In this document: piece by piece, positions 12,301 through 22,800 of the stretch
How the letters are laid out: every line of letters starts with the position of its first letter
How positions within the stretch are numbered: position 1 is the stretch's first letter
DNA from: Parascedosporium putredinis
Lineage: Eukaryota > Ascomycota > Sordariomycetes > Microascales > Microascaceae
Direction of reading: 5' to 3'
DNA: 64,000 nucleotides
Assembly: GCA_949357655.1 (NCBI GenBank)
Contig: CASHTG010000001.1
Coordinates: 3,782,001-3,846,000 of the forward strand
The notes under the pieces: model-generated
Told to the model about the DNA's origin: nothing
The model's database searches: none
The model's input: the letters and a program-made list of their open reading frames with translations, nothing else
Program-made: the position numbers and the translations under genes

Positions 12301-14557
12301 AACACAAGGCGGGATCGAGGAATGATATTGGGGACACGACACATACCCTGCTACGATACGAAGCTCTCGAATGGAACTCTTGAGAGAGCGAACACACCAC
12401 GAGGCGAGGGACGAACGTTGGATATTGAGAAAGTCAGGGTCGATAGAGTGGAGGATATATCGGCGAAGGGCCATCATAGCTACTACTCGAGGCCGCCTAC
12501 ACAATTGGAATGCGGGAAGCTCAATGATTTTGGCAAAGGTAGAGTACGCTTCGCTCTTGGCCCACGAGTCCCCAGATTTCGGGGGCAGTCTTGAGCTTGC
12601 CTTGGAATTGGAGCAAAACGAACACGCCATGCTCGGCTGCGGCCCGGTTTTGGAGCCTGTGATGGATAGCACCCCGTCTGCCGCACATGGGACTCGACTC
12701 AGGAGCTCTATCAGTTGGCATTTCCGGTCATCATCAATCTGAGGAAGCCGTTGCTAAGACCGCATGACCCGTCAGCGTTTTCTGGCAGTGTACGCCTCGA
12801 CTCCCGGGGTAATGCGTGTGGTTGGCTGTGTCAAACTTACAGGATAATGTCCCCGAGCCCTCTTTCCTCAGTCATTGGGCCGACAATGTGAGAGATTTGT
12901 TCCAGGAGTAGGTTCAACACAGCGTCACCGTCAGTAACTTTACGCCGCTTTTTCTCTGGTGGCGCCGTCGCTCCGTTAGAGTCTTCGTAATTGAGACAAA
13001 GTGATTCCACCTGATTCCGCAGCTCCCCGTCTTGAAAGAGATCGGGTCGTGCGCCTTGGTCGAATGTAGTCGGCATCTGCATCGCAGATGATTCCCGTAA
13101 CAAAGTTGCAGCTCTCTAACCTCTTGTTAGTGTCAGGCGCCTATACGCAGCATGGAACGATGCCTACCGCAAAGTCAGTTCCCGGGCCCAGTTCGGGAAT
13201 CTCCGAAGATAGGTAATCGCAATGGCCTACTACGTGGGCAGAAACTAGGCGACTAATGGCTCTGTTGGAGACGGAAGTTTTAGTGAGGCAGATGATTGAG
13301 CGGCACAGACAGCTTCTAGCATCTTTGGAGGCCTCGCTGTCGCCAAGCAGCTCAGCCGGCCTCGTGGCCAACTCGGCGATGAGGAAAGAGAGGACAATAC
13401 AGGCTTTGCCTTGCAGAATGGACTCCGTGTTTCCACGGGACGTATCGCGATGGGCAAACAGCATGGCAATTTGGACCAAAGGGACAATGGCCACCTCTAT
13501 TGGGGGATTCCATTGAACTTGAGCATTGCATAGGGCGTGCAAGGAGTCGAGGAGCCAAGGGCCATGCTCGGAAAACCCTGCGAGTCGGGTCTCACGGACG
13601 AGGGGCCCTGATAAAATGGAAAGGAGGATAAACGCCTGGCGCAAGCATTGGAATGGGTTGGTGAGCTTATACGTAACCCGCCGCCGCAACGAGGCAGAGG
13701 GAGACTCGGATTCAGAGGTATCGGGATCGACATGTTTAAATACCCTTTGAGACGGAAGCTCGATGCTGACCGAGGTATTTCGCGCAGAAGGGCCTCCGGC
13801 GCATTTGTTGAGGGTGTCCAGAATATCTAGAGAGCGTGGGGAGGGGTTGTTAGCGGTAGCCTCAAGCCAGTCCCAGCCACCTAGCTCACCGCCCTTGGGG
13901 GTTTGCTGTGTTATTCTTCGGGAGACCAGAGGGAATGAAGCACAAACCTTTGACTATCTCCCTCAGGTAGAGGATGAGAGAGGGTGCAATGGCAGCCAAT
14001 TGGCCATTTGCAGCAACAACCTTGAATATAGAGCTGAACAATGTCCCAACAGGTTCCGAAAGCTCAAGGTACTGCGGATGGCCCAGGAGGCGGAAGACTT
14101 TGGGGAATGCCCACGTCCACAAGGGCTCGCCACCTCGGGATAGGTATTGGCCCTCACTGGCGGTGCACGTCAGGACTTGCGGAGTTTCGAGGACTGCGAG
14201 CTGGAAGAAGTGGATGGCCTTGGACGCCTCGGCCCGCATACGGTCTTTGTCGAGGAAGGGGTCATCGGGGCGCAACGCGTCGAGAACAGCACGAAAGTAG
14301 ACATATATAAGCATGTGATTGTGAGAGGTACGGTCTTCGGGTGTTTGGAGCAGGTTGGGGTTGTTCTTGATGTGCTCAATGGTGGTGAATAGCTTCTTGA
14401 GCTCCGCATTTTCGCTCGATCTCGAGGATTTGGTCGAGGTGGAGGTGGATATGTTCTCGACGAGCTGTGCGGCCAAGGTGGAAGGGGGTTGCGCATCATC
14501 TCGCCGAGCCACATGGCTTGCGGCGGACGGCAGGTTCCCGTGGGGTGTTGAGGTCAT
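6350..14557 (-). CDS. mus-9: ATR/Mec1-family checkpoint kinase (UvsB/MUS-9 orthologue)
   Basis: This is a giant PI3K-like protein kinase that senses RPA-coated single-stranded DNA and starts the S-phase and damage checkpoint in the nucleus. About 12 exons from the ATG at 14557 give some 2,400 residues, the size usual for fungal ATR. Clear introns include 13827-13947, 13116-13167, 11323-11372, 9693-9767, 9143-9226 and 8553-8667. The N-terminal part is helical-repeat-like and carries a basic NLS-like stretch (EKKRRKV, near 12960). The FAT region ends near 8 kb. The kinase shows GSDGKLYPLLIKPKDDLR, the catalytic loop LGDRHGENVSLEE and the metal-binding HVDFNC. The FATC end is MNLAAMYIGWCPFL. The frame breaks near 6761 (A4 on the plus strand), 7051 (G4), 7991, 10281, 10693 (G5), about 11079 (G5 at a splice donor) and about 12841. 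One added base restores family sequence at most of these. Since ATR is highly conserved, sequencing error is the simplest explanation. The gene is divergent with the PARP-finger gene. Confidence 0.97.
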
Positions 14558-15405
14558 GGCGATGGCAGACAGTCATCGCGAGGCATAGAATCAAAGGTGC
14601 CAAGGAGAGGTCAGAGATGGTACACGGGAACACGAAAAGGGCGGTTGACTTTATTATACTTCAAAGTCGTCCAAGTGGCTGGTACCCAAAGTGGTTGACC
14701 AACTTTGATCCATGGACCTATTCACAAGGGGGAAAAACGTGCTTGCTGCCTTGACAAGCAGCTGTCCTAGACGTTGGTGGGGTAATGATACTTGAAGCTT
14801 CTGAATTCCTCTGCATGGTTCGCGGCGTGGCGCAAAGAAACGCGAGATCACGTGAAGATTGGCGCGTGTCATGCCAGCGGTGCTGCTTATAGGGGATCAA
14901 GACTGGGGCATCCCCACTGCACAGGCGGGGCCGGCAGGCTGGTTGGCCCCTAAGCTGTGCTCTTGGGCAAAGCGTGCTCACATTGCAGAACGGATTCGGA
15001 TCCACTCATTTAAGTATGGGTGGAAAGATAAGAGCTGCAACCTTGTTCAATCCTCGGAACAGTTTTGGTGCATGTAATATTAATAAATTCTGTCTCGCGT
15101 CGAATCCTACAAAGGGAGAAGGCTTTATTCCAGGAGAGCAGAGAATCCCTTCAGCAAGCTCTGCGCACCAAGCACCGTCCTGATTTTTTTATTTTTCTTC
15201 ACTGCTCTTTTTTTTTCCCAAGTAGACAGCTCGCAGGCTATTCCCTAGTAACCCTCTAGCCTCTTGTTTTTGCCATCGCGCGCATCCGACCTTTTTCTTT
15301 TTTTTTCCTTACGCCTCACGTCATTATCACCCATCTCGCGGCTTCTGCCCGCGTCGTCTGCCGCTCCCTGTGAATTCCAGGAACCGACAAGGCAAATCAT
15401 ACAAG
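14558..15405. promoter_or_regulatory. Shared divergent promoter region, ATR and PARP-finger genes
   Basis: This stretch of about 850 bases lies between two divergent start codons, so it should contain both promoters. It includes pyrimidine-rich tracts (T runs near 15186-15220 and 15290-15310) just upstream of the plus-strand gene, typical of fungal core promoters. I see no open frame or RNA gene in it. The shared-regulation role is inference from layout only. Confidence 0.45.
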
Positions 15406-16653
15406 ATGCCCGAGTATCGCGTAGGTATGTGGGAGAGCCCCGTGTCTATCAAATCGTGTCAAGCAAAGCTACTCACGCACATTATAGAGATCTCGCCGTC
15501 CGCGCGCGCCCTTTGCCAGGACACGCATTGCAAAAGGAGGGTGTCAAGATTGCAAAGGGGAGCTACGGTTCGGCACGTTCATCACCTTTGAAGACCGTGG
15601 GTCTTGGAAGTGGAAGCACTGGTACGATGCCGCATCATCTGGACAATCCATGTTGTCTCATTATGTCGTCCATCTAACGATGACCTAGGGGTTGCGTCTC
15701 CGGGCTGCAGATGCAGCAAGTTCAAGAGCTCTGCGATAAAAATGAGGACGGAAATTATTCGTTTGACTTCTTTGACGGATATGACGACCTAAAGTACAAT
15801 CCCCTCTCCTTCCCACCCCAAGCAACGCCGTCGCTAACCCAGATCAACAGCGACCACGCCGATGTGCAGGCCAAGATCCGCCGCTGTGTGGAGCAAGGCC
15901 ACATTGACGCCGATGACTTCAAGGGAGTGAGTACCAAATGCGCTACAGGAGGAGTGGGGGCCATCTTTTAACAAGTTCACCATAGGACCCGGACTACAAT
16001 GTCCCTGGCAAGAGGGGCATCAGGGCGCCAGCTCGCCGCGGAAAGGCGCAGGCTGCCACGGACGACGAAGACGAGGCAGAGAAGCCCAAATCCAAGCCCA
16101 AGGCTGCCAGCAAGAAGGGCAAGAGGTCCCGCGATGAAGAAGACGACGAGGATGAAGTCGACTCGAAGCCGTCCAAGCCTGCCAAGAAAGCTAAGAAGGG
16201 CACTCAACCCAAGGCAGAGGTAGCGGGCAAGGATGAGGAGGAAGCAAAGCCCGCCAAGAAGGCCAAAACCAAGCGTGCCAAGGCCGATAGTGATGCGGAA
16301 GAGGAGGACTCGAAGCCGTCCAAGAATGCTAAGGCGGCCGCCACGGCTAAGAAATCAAGGGTAGCGCAAGGCAGCGAAGAGGATGAGGTAGCGGACACCA
16401 AGCCGGCAAAGAAAACCAAGGCGAAGAAAGCAGCCCCCGTGAAGAACTCGCGGAAGGCAAAGGAAGAAAGTGAGGCTGAGGCGGACGATGCCGAAGAGGA
16501 GGAGGAGGAGGAGCAGAAGCAGAAGAAGGAAAGCAAGCCCAAGGCGGCTCCCAAGAAGGCCGTGAAGACCAAAAGGTGCCGGCAGAGGAAGACGCCAAGC
16601 CCGCGAGCTCTAGCACAGGAGGTAGGCGTCGCAGCGCCCGTCAAAGGTCTTGA
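15406..16653 (+). CDS. PARP-type zinc-finger protein with long Lys/Glu-rich tail
   Basis: This is a nuclear protein with one zf-PARP domain, the finger that recognises DNA breaks in PARP1 and DNA ligase III, but no PARP catalytic domain. Four exons read 15406-15424, 15488-15621, 15689-15926 and 15986-16653. The finger (residues about 5-55) has CQDTHC as the first ligand pair, IAKGELRFGTF in its core when the frame is corrected, and WKWKHWGC as the His/Cys pair. The rest is low-complexity alternation of PAKKAKK-like basic blocks and EEEDD acidic blocks, resembling a histone-tail or chromatin-binding region. It ends in GGRRRSARQRS when read in the corrected frame. One-base breaks lie at A4 15532-15535, G4 15557-15560 and A4 16571-16574. 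Small finger proteins of this kind are known in ascomycetes, but their role is poorly defined. The neighbouring ATR gene fits a damage-response job; that link is inference. Confidence 0.9.
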
Positions 16654-17234
16654 GGCGAGGCATCAATTGCATTGCCGGGCATTGGGGACTACTCGCATGG
16701 TGCGCATGTATGTACGACAACAGATTCCTACTCTTTCGTGTATTGATAGGCGGACTTGATTTTTGTACTGAATAAAACGTTGCGTTGCGTATTTTCCTCC
16801 GCCTTCCCTGCCTTCCTTCTGCTGACGATTAATCAATTCGCTTACACAAAACCCAGTGCTTTCACTGAGGCTTAGGAGTGGGTACAATACAGAGATTCAG
16901 CATCTTGCTTTGCCGAAATGCCCCCACCCCCGCAATCATTGATGGATCCAGATTCGTTCACAAACGCACTGGGGCTCTAAGCCGCGTCGGGGATTCCGAC
17001 CGGGTGCGGATTCCCACGTTTCTGCCGTGTGTGCCGTAAAACATTCCAACCATTCTTGATGCGTAATCAGGCGGAGGAGGAAGTGAGAATGGGCGTCGCT
17101 TACATGGAGGAGTGGCACTCGCACGTTGTTATCCTTTTAATTTATTCAGCTCCTCCAGGGCTCCCTCGCGGCCCTACCAGCTATGAGAATCCTGGATCTA
17201 TTACTTGGTACGATCGAGATGGCATGTTGTCTAT

Positions 17235-17240
<6 letters not shown>

Positions 17241-17275
<35 letters not shown>
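17241..17275. repeat. (GT)n microsatellite
   Basis: An uninterrupted GT dinucleotide run of about 17 units, flanked by imperfect TATG units. It is intergenic. Confidence 0.95.
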
Positions 17276-17276
<1 letters not shown>

Positions 17277-19607
17277 CTCAGACAAGCGCTCCTTGTGGCT
17301 CAACCTTCCTATCATCACTATATTTCCTCTTCGCATGTTTCGTTGCGCTGTTTTGTTCATGCGTCACCAACACCTTCGGCATGATTTTCCGAACCCTTCC
17401 TCCCGTCAACCCCCGGATCTCGGGAGCTTGGCATTGGCAAGGCCAGGATCTCGAGGAAATCCTCTGTTCATGTGTCTAGATTAGTGCGTGTGTCGAGCTA
17501 TCAAAGGGACGTTGGCAGGCAAGGCAGGGTCACATCTTGATTAATGATCTGACAGATCCGCCTTGAGTAAGAACAGGTCCTTCAAGTGATACCATAATCC
17601 CACTTGCGCCCCCAACGATAGCGGGGTTTGAACGATAGATTAGCTAGCCTAGCTTGCCTAGCTACTCGAGCCCGGGTGAGCTCTTGACAAGGTGCTGCGG
17701 TTTTTAATAAATGGTCGACTATGCGTGATCTATAAAGGCATTTCGGGCCTACCTGTTCCTGTAGAAATCTCAGCCTCAACTTGGATGATTTATTCAAACC
17801 ATTCGGTGATGTTACTGTCGACGAAGTGAGACGGGGCGACGAGGTTGACTACATGTATCTTCCTCAGCTTGCTATCTGTAGCAACCTTTCATTTCCCTCC
17901 CAGTCCGCTCCCTCCAACTCGACGATAATCTAAGCTCACAGAGATCGAAATTTCTCCCCGACTCCCCACTCCTTCCCTCTTCTTTTTTTCTCTCTCTCTG
18001 TCTCTCTTTCTCCCACTCTCCCTCTATCTTCATGTAGCGTTGGTAGTCAATTATAATGCAGTAAAGGGGTGCGGAGAAGGTGCACCCGCACCTGATGAGT
18101 GCCCAATACCCCAAACTCTGTCGTAACTGAGGGTGTCTTGGACTCGTATTATCGACGCGATGACCGACAGCCAACACTAATGGCTGGAACAAGACTGATC
18201 GATGCGTTGGTAGCACTGGTATTCCCCGCGCACTCGCAAAGAGCACTGAACATGAAAAAAAGAAAAAAGAACTCACCGTCTGATTAGCCGTCAACCCTGG
18301 TCTGGCCTAGTTTTGTGGATCAGTCCGAGCAAGATCGGCAGCTTGCGGACCCGCTAGCTTCCATACGAGAACGCCATGTCTATCTTGTTCCCGTTCCCCT
18401 CATCGCTCATCGCTCATCGCCCCCATCACCCATTGACCGGCAACCCTCGCCTTGGCCTCCGTCATTGTCATTGGAGCAGTGGCCTTCACGATCGAGACAC
18501 CAAGCCTCCCGCACTACGCTAGCTCCATAGAGGATAGAGAACTCACAAGCTGACTTTTGTGAACATCCACATCCTGCCCTATACACCCCCTTGCCCCCTC
18601 CTCCCTCCTTCTTCTGCGCCTCCTTCATCACTCGGAGAGAGACATGTGGTTCCTCCACTTGCCTTCACAACGGATTGACCAACTTTATCCTCAAAAGTTG
18701 GGGATGGGTCTAAAGGGATGAAGAGGAGTCTTGGCGTGTCAAGTGGTGCATTGTGGGGTCTGTCTGTCTCCCAAGTTAATAGAGAACATTAAATAAAAAT
18801 GTTGGGGGCAATCGACAGAGCGGGAGGGTTGGAAGATGCAAAGGAATTTCACGAGGTTTGAAGGGTTTGCAGGATCAAATGTTGGGAAGACACCCAGGCA
18901 ATCTCATTGACGGGCCCGTCACCCGTCACATCGCAGCATTGCACATTTTCCCGCAAGCTGTGCATCTCCTCCGTCCGTTGAAATCGTTTACGAGGTTTCT
19001 CGTCCCTTTTTGTTTTCTTTCTTTTCCTTCTTCCTTCTTCCTTCTTCTCCCCTGTCTTTTGATCATGCTTCGCCAAGGCGAGTGCCGGCAAGGGTCTGAG
19101 GCGGGAGGAACCAGACGACGACAGGAGAAGGCCGGGCGAATGACATGGAGGCAAGAATGCCCGAAATAGAAATAATGCGCCACCACCTTCTTTTTGCCCG
19201 GCTTTTGCCCTTTGTGTGAATGTAACATTGATCGTACCCGAAGCGACCTTGAAAGCAACATGGCGAGGTCCCCAAAAACAAATGAACAGCAGACTGCACC
19301 GGCCGTGGTCGTGGCCTGGCCACCGCTCTACTGCTGCTAATGTCTGCTGTTTCCGGTTGAACACGGGCCAGGCCAGTTCTGAATGTCCCCATGATCTGCA
19401 GCAACCGATTATTTTCAACGATGATGGCTGGTCGTGCCACGGGGTTTTGCCCAATGTCCGTCAAGGCCTTGCCACCCCATGAATAGTACTTCGTACATCT
19501 CGATGTCAACTAATCAACCCCAAACTTTGGCGTTGCTTCCGCGCTCACCCCTCCCCAACTTCTCGTATTCCATTCTGGAGCTGCCTGCCGAGACGAAATG
19601 TGATGCT

Positions 19608-19635
19608 ATGCCATGCCATGCCATGCCATGCCATG
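19608..19635. repeat. (ATGCC)n pentanucleotide repeat
   Basis: Six ATG units spaced by CC, a perfect 5-bp tandem repeat in intergenic DNA. Confidence 0.95.
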
Positions 19636-20940
19636 CGCTGCACCGACGACCATGAGCATCAATTTCTTCCAGCCCTTGCACCTTAAACTAGCACTGGACG
19701 AGCATCGCTTGTATGGAATGACTCCGTCCTCGACAATATCGTCTCCAATTCCACTGTTACCCTCAACCCTCAAGCCTTTGGAAGAGGCCAAAATAGGCGA
19801 TTTGGCCAATGAATTGGCATTGGTGACGCCTGCGGAAGATTCCGTTCATGGTCTCCATCCATACATGTAGTCAACTTTGACTTCGTTTCCCCTCCGTTCT
19901 GTCCTTTCCCAACACGAGAAACAACAAAAAAAAAAAAAAAGAGTCACGAGAATAGAGGAGCTCGTGAGGAGAGTGATGTCAGTCAACAACATAGGTATGG
20001 GCATGGCTGGGCTTGGTCAATCCTATCCTCGCTTGTCGCCCCGGCTCCAGTCTTCGGGTCATCTATACAACCGAGGAGAGAGCTTGTTCCCTCGAGATTC
20101 CTCCACCATCCCGGGATGCCAGCTCCGGTGTGCTGCGTTCGCCTCACCCGCCAACCGGGTGCTGATGTTCGCTTTTTCCCTTTTGGATGGCTTTCTTTTC
20201 CGATTCCTTCTTCTGTATTAGCCCCTTATTCTTTTTTGCCTTTCCCCATCATCCCTCGTGCTCCCCCCATCTTGAATCGAGAGAGGAGCACAGCACACAC
20301 CGCATCACTCAACACACGCCCCTCCACCCCCTTCCACCCCAATTTGACGTCCTCATCCCTCGCCCTTCCCGCCCTACGTCGGCGTCTGTCCCTCGTTCTA
20401 CACGCTTCAATCTCGTCAATACATCGATATACCCTTGTTCAGAGATCCCCCGCGCTCTGCCGCGGCCATGGACGTACCGGAACTCGGTGCCGTAGCTCCA
20501 CTGCGTACATGTAGAAACTTTCCCAGAAATCCTTGGCTTCCTTGTCCCACCTCGACCCCAGGAAGAGGAAAGAAACAACAAAAAAAAGCCGCTGATGGAA
20601 GAACGTGATGGGTGAAAAATACGCAACGGGGCATTGCTATAAGCGAAAAACGGGGGGAGCTGACGGCCACCCTCCTCGTCTTCTTTTTCTATTGTTCTGT
20701 TTTGCACCCGATTGTGGATCAGCCTCTAGATTGCCCTACATGCAACTCGGGGGTTTTTCTAGGCTGAGCCGAGTCATGAGATTATGTCGTCCCTCCCGCC
20801 CCGAGAACGCGACGAGGGAAGGGCTCTCCAGCCAAGCTGGGTCCCCTTGCAACGCATCCACGGGTCCATGGATCGTTCCATCTAGCCATTGACGAAGTCA
20901 TTTTAGTTCCATTGGATACACAATACATCACCTTTTTTCC

Positions 20941-20950
20941 AAATATAAAA
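20941..20950 (+). promoter_or_regulatory. TATA-like element of secreted protein gene
   Basis: The sequence AAATATAAAA lies about 160 bases upstream of the secreted-protein ATG and is followed by a CT- and CA-rich leader. The position fits a TATA box with a 5' leader of roughly 120 bases. No transcript evidence is available. Confidence 0.5.
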
Positions 20951-21110
20951 GCCGACACCTCCCCTCCCCTCTTGGATCTTTCTTCTCGCCCTGTGACAAG
21001 AACAGTCGTAGATACAGGCACAGACAACAGACACACAGTCTCCCATCCCATCCACGCACATTCCCATCGCTCTCTCTTACATCCTTTTACATCTACATCT
21101 CATTGTCAAG

Positions 21111-21428
21111 ATGCTCTTCTCTGCCACCACTCTCCTCGCCCTCGCGGCCACTGCCTTTGCCCACCCCACGGTCGACACCCGTGATGCCGCCCAAACCGTC
21201 CACCTCACCTTCCACGGCGGCCCGGCCGAGTACTCCATGACTTTCCCTGCCGACGGTGTGGTTCGCAAGACCAGTAGGTTTATTCCCACTTTCACTCACC
21301 TTCACCTTGGGCCTCCCCTCCTTCCTCTACATGTATTTCTTCAGTTGTTACCTCGCTTCTTCATCACCAAAGGCACGGTGCCAGCCCTCGCGGCTAGCGG
21401 CCTATAGCATACACACACACACACACAC

Positions 21429-21494
<66 letters not shown>

Positions 21495-21888
21495 AACCAG
21501 CTAACTCTGTCCACAGACAACAACATGGCCGTCAGCATCATCGACGCCCCAGACTACTTCGCCCAGAGCCACTGCACCTTCGTCACCGACACCGGCGTCA
21601 CCTTCCAGGGCGCCATCTCCAGCACCGGCGTCCAGCAGATCCTCGTCGGCCCTCCCCAGCCCATCCGCTCGGTGAGCTGCCAGGGTGTCTGCCTGCCCAC
21701 TTACGGTAAGTCTAGGACCCATCCACCTCCTGGGAGGACACAATGAAACAAAAAGAAAAGACCCCAAGACTAACGTTTCTCTCTCCAAAATGGTAGGTGA
21801 CTGCTACGTCAACGGCCAGTTCGCCGGCATCTGCTGCTCCGGCTTCTGCGCTGCCAACAAGTGTCGCCCCTGGGTCAGCCCCTTCTAA
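21111..21888 (+). CDS. Small secreted cysteine-rich protein with knottin-like C-terminus
   Basis: A 147-residue predicted secreted protein of unknown function. Three exons (21111-21273, 21517-21705, 21797-21888) join in frame with standard GT...AG borders and show no frame break. The signal peptide is MLFSATTLLALAATAFA, with a likely cleavage before HPTVD. A middle part of about 85 residues (TVHLTFHGGPAEYSMTF... to ...QQILVGPPQP) looks like a beta-rich domain. The C-terminal part has seven cysteines spaced C-x3-C-x6-C-x9-CC-x3-C-x4-C, with CCSGFCAANKC at its core. This spacing resembles inhibitor-cystine-knot peptides, and its last five cysteines (the C, CC, C and C) are on the short third exon. 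One further cysteine lies in the middle domain (SHC). A secreted effector, a hydrophobic-surface protein or an antimicrobial protein are all possible. Gene and secretion calls are firm; function is open. Confidence 0.85.
21411..21489 (+). repeat. (AC)n(AG)n compound microsatellite inside intron 1
   Basis: About 10 AC units are followed, after a short TAG junction, by nearly 30 AG units. The tract lies wholly within the first intron (21274-21516) of the secreted cysteine-rich protein gene and makes up a third of it. Confidence 0.95.
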
Positions 21889-22800
21889 GGGTCTAATCCA
21901 CGCCGCGCCCTCGTCATCATAGCCGGAGGGCTCCGGCTCATGGGAGGATGAATCGTACCGGATGATGATGATGATGAGCGCGCGAGAGAGATTGGATTTC
22001 GAAATCTCTTCACGAACCTGGACCAGAGATTGCTCTTGCTTTCCTTTCTTCTCCAGCACAATCCTTTTTTGGTTCATGGCGTTTTTCTCCCTCTATTTCT
22101 AATTCTGGCCCATTGAAAGTTTCACCGTTGCTGGGTCTACTTTCCCCCACTGTACATACAAACGAAGCGTCACCTTAAGAGCTCCAAACACTCCTTGGAC
22201 ACGACACCAATCTACTATACGCATACGAGATAGATATCAATGGAATAAATTTAATATTATACGGTGCATTCCTTATACACCTGAGCCATAGTATAGTTAA
22301 GTTATACTCCGAGGTACTTGGGTAGTTCCATTGCGAAATAGTGTAAGCTGGGAGGCAAAAGTGAACGTTGAATACAATGGATATAAATCTACATCATTTC
22401 TTCAATTCAGCTCCGTTCGACGTTATATCCTCGACAAGCCTATTTCTAAAAGTCTGAGAAAAAGTAAAGAAAAAGAAAAGAAAGAGAAAAAAAGGAATCC
22501 TGCACCCAAGCCCGAGAAGGAGGACGAAAAGGGAGAAAGGCAAAGAAAATAAAGAGGAAAAAGAGGGACGCATGCTAATATCATTCCCAAGCTTTCTTGT
22601 CGTAACGAATCGTAACTCATGGCGAACAACACAGAGAATAAGCACATAGAACCAATCCCCTCTATGCACAAACAGTGGGGCAATCTTTGGGAGCGGAGAT
22701 GAAGGATATGGGATGGCCCGAATAGTCAAAAGGTCTGAACCCAAAAAGAACAAGATTGCGAGGGAGAAGTGGGAGGAGAGACCGTGATCGCGCTTCTTCG
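21889..22800. other. Convergent 3' intergenic region
   Basis: About 900 bases between the converging secreted-protein and DUF8035-like genes. It includes a GATGATGATGATGATGA-type triplet run near 21961-21976 and AT-rich sequence around 22200-22300 suitable for polyadenylation. No gene is seen. Confidence 0.5.

Larger units (their letters stand above)
16654..20940. other. Gene-poor region with simple repeats
   Basis: About 4.3 kb with no recognisable gene. It holds a GT microsatellite (17241-17275), three copies of CTCATCG (18399-18419), six ATGCC units (19608-19635) and an A15 run (about 19926-19940). Open frames on both strands, up to about 200 codons at 18849-19454 minus, have no familiar motif and are probably chance. 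Confidence 0.5.

Noticed and set aside
17581..17700. tRNA-like segment around GGGGTTTGAACGATAG
   Set aside because: The T-arm-like string is not matched by acceptor, D or anticodon stems at proper distances on either strand.
18849..19454. 201-codon minus-strand open frame
   Set aside because: It has no recognisable domain and runs over purine-rich low-complexity DNA, so it is probably a chance frame.
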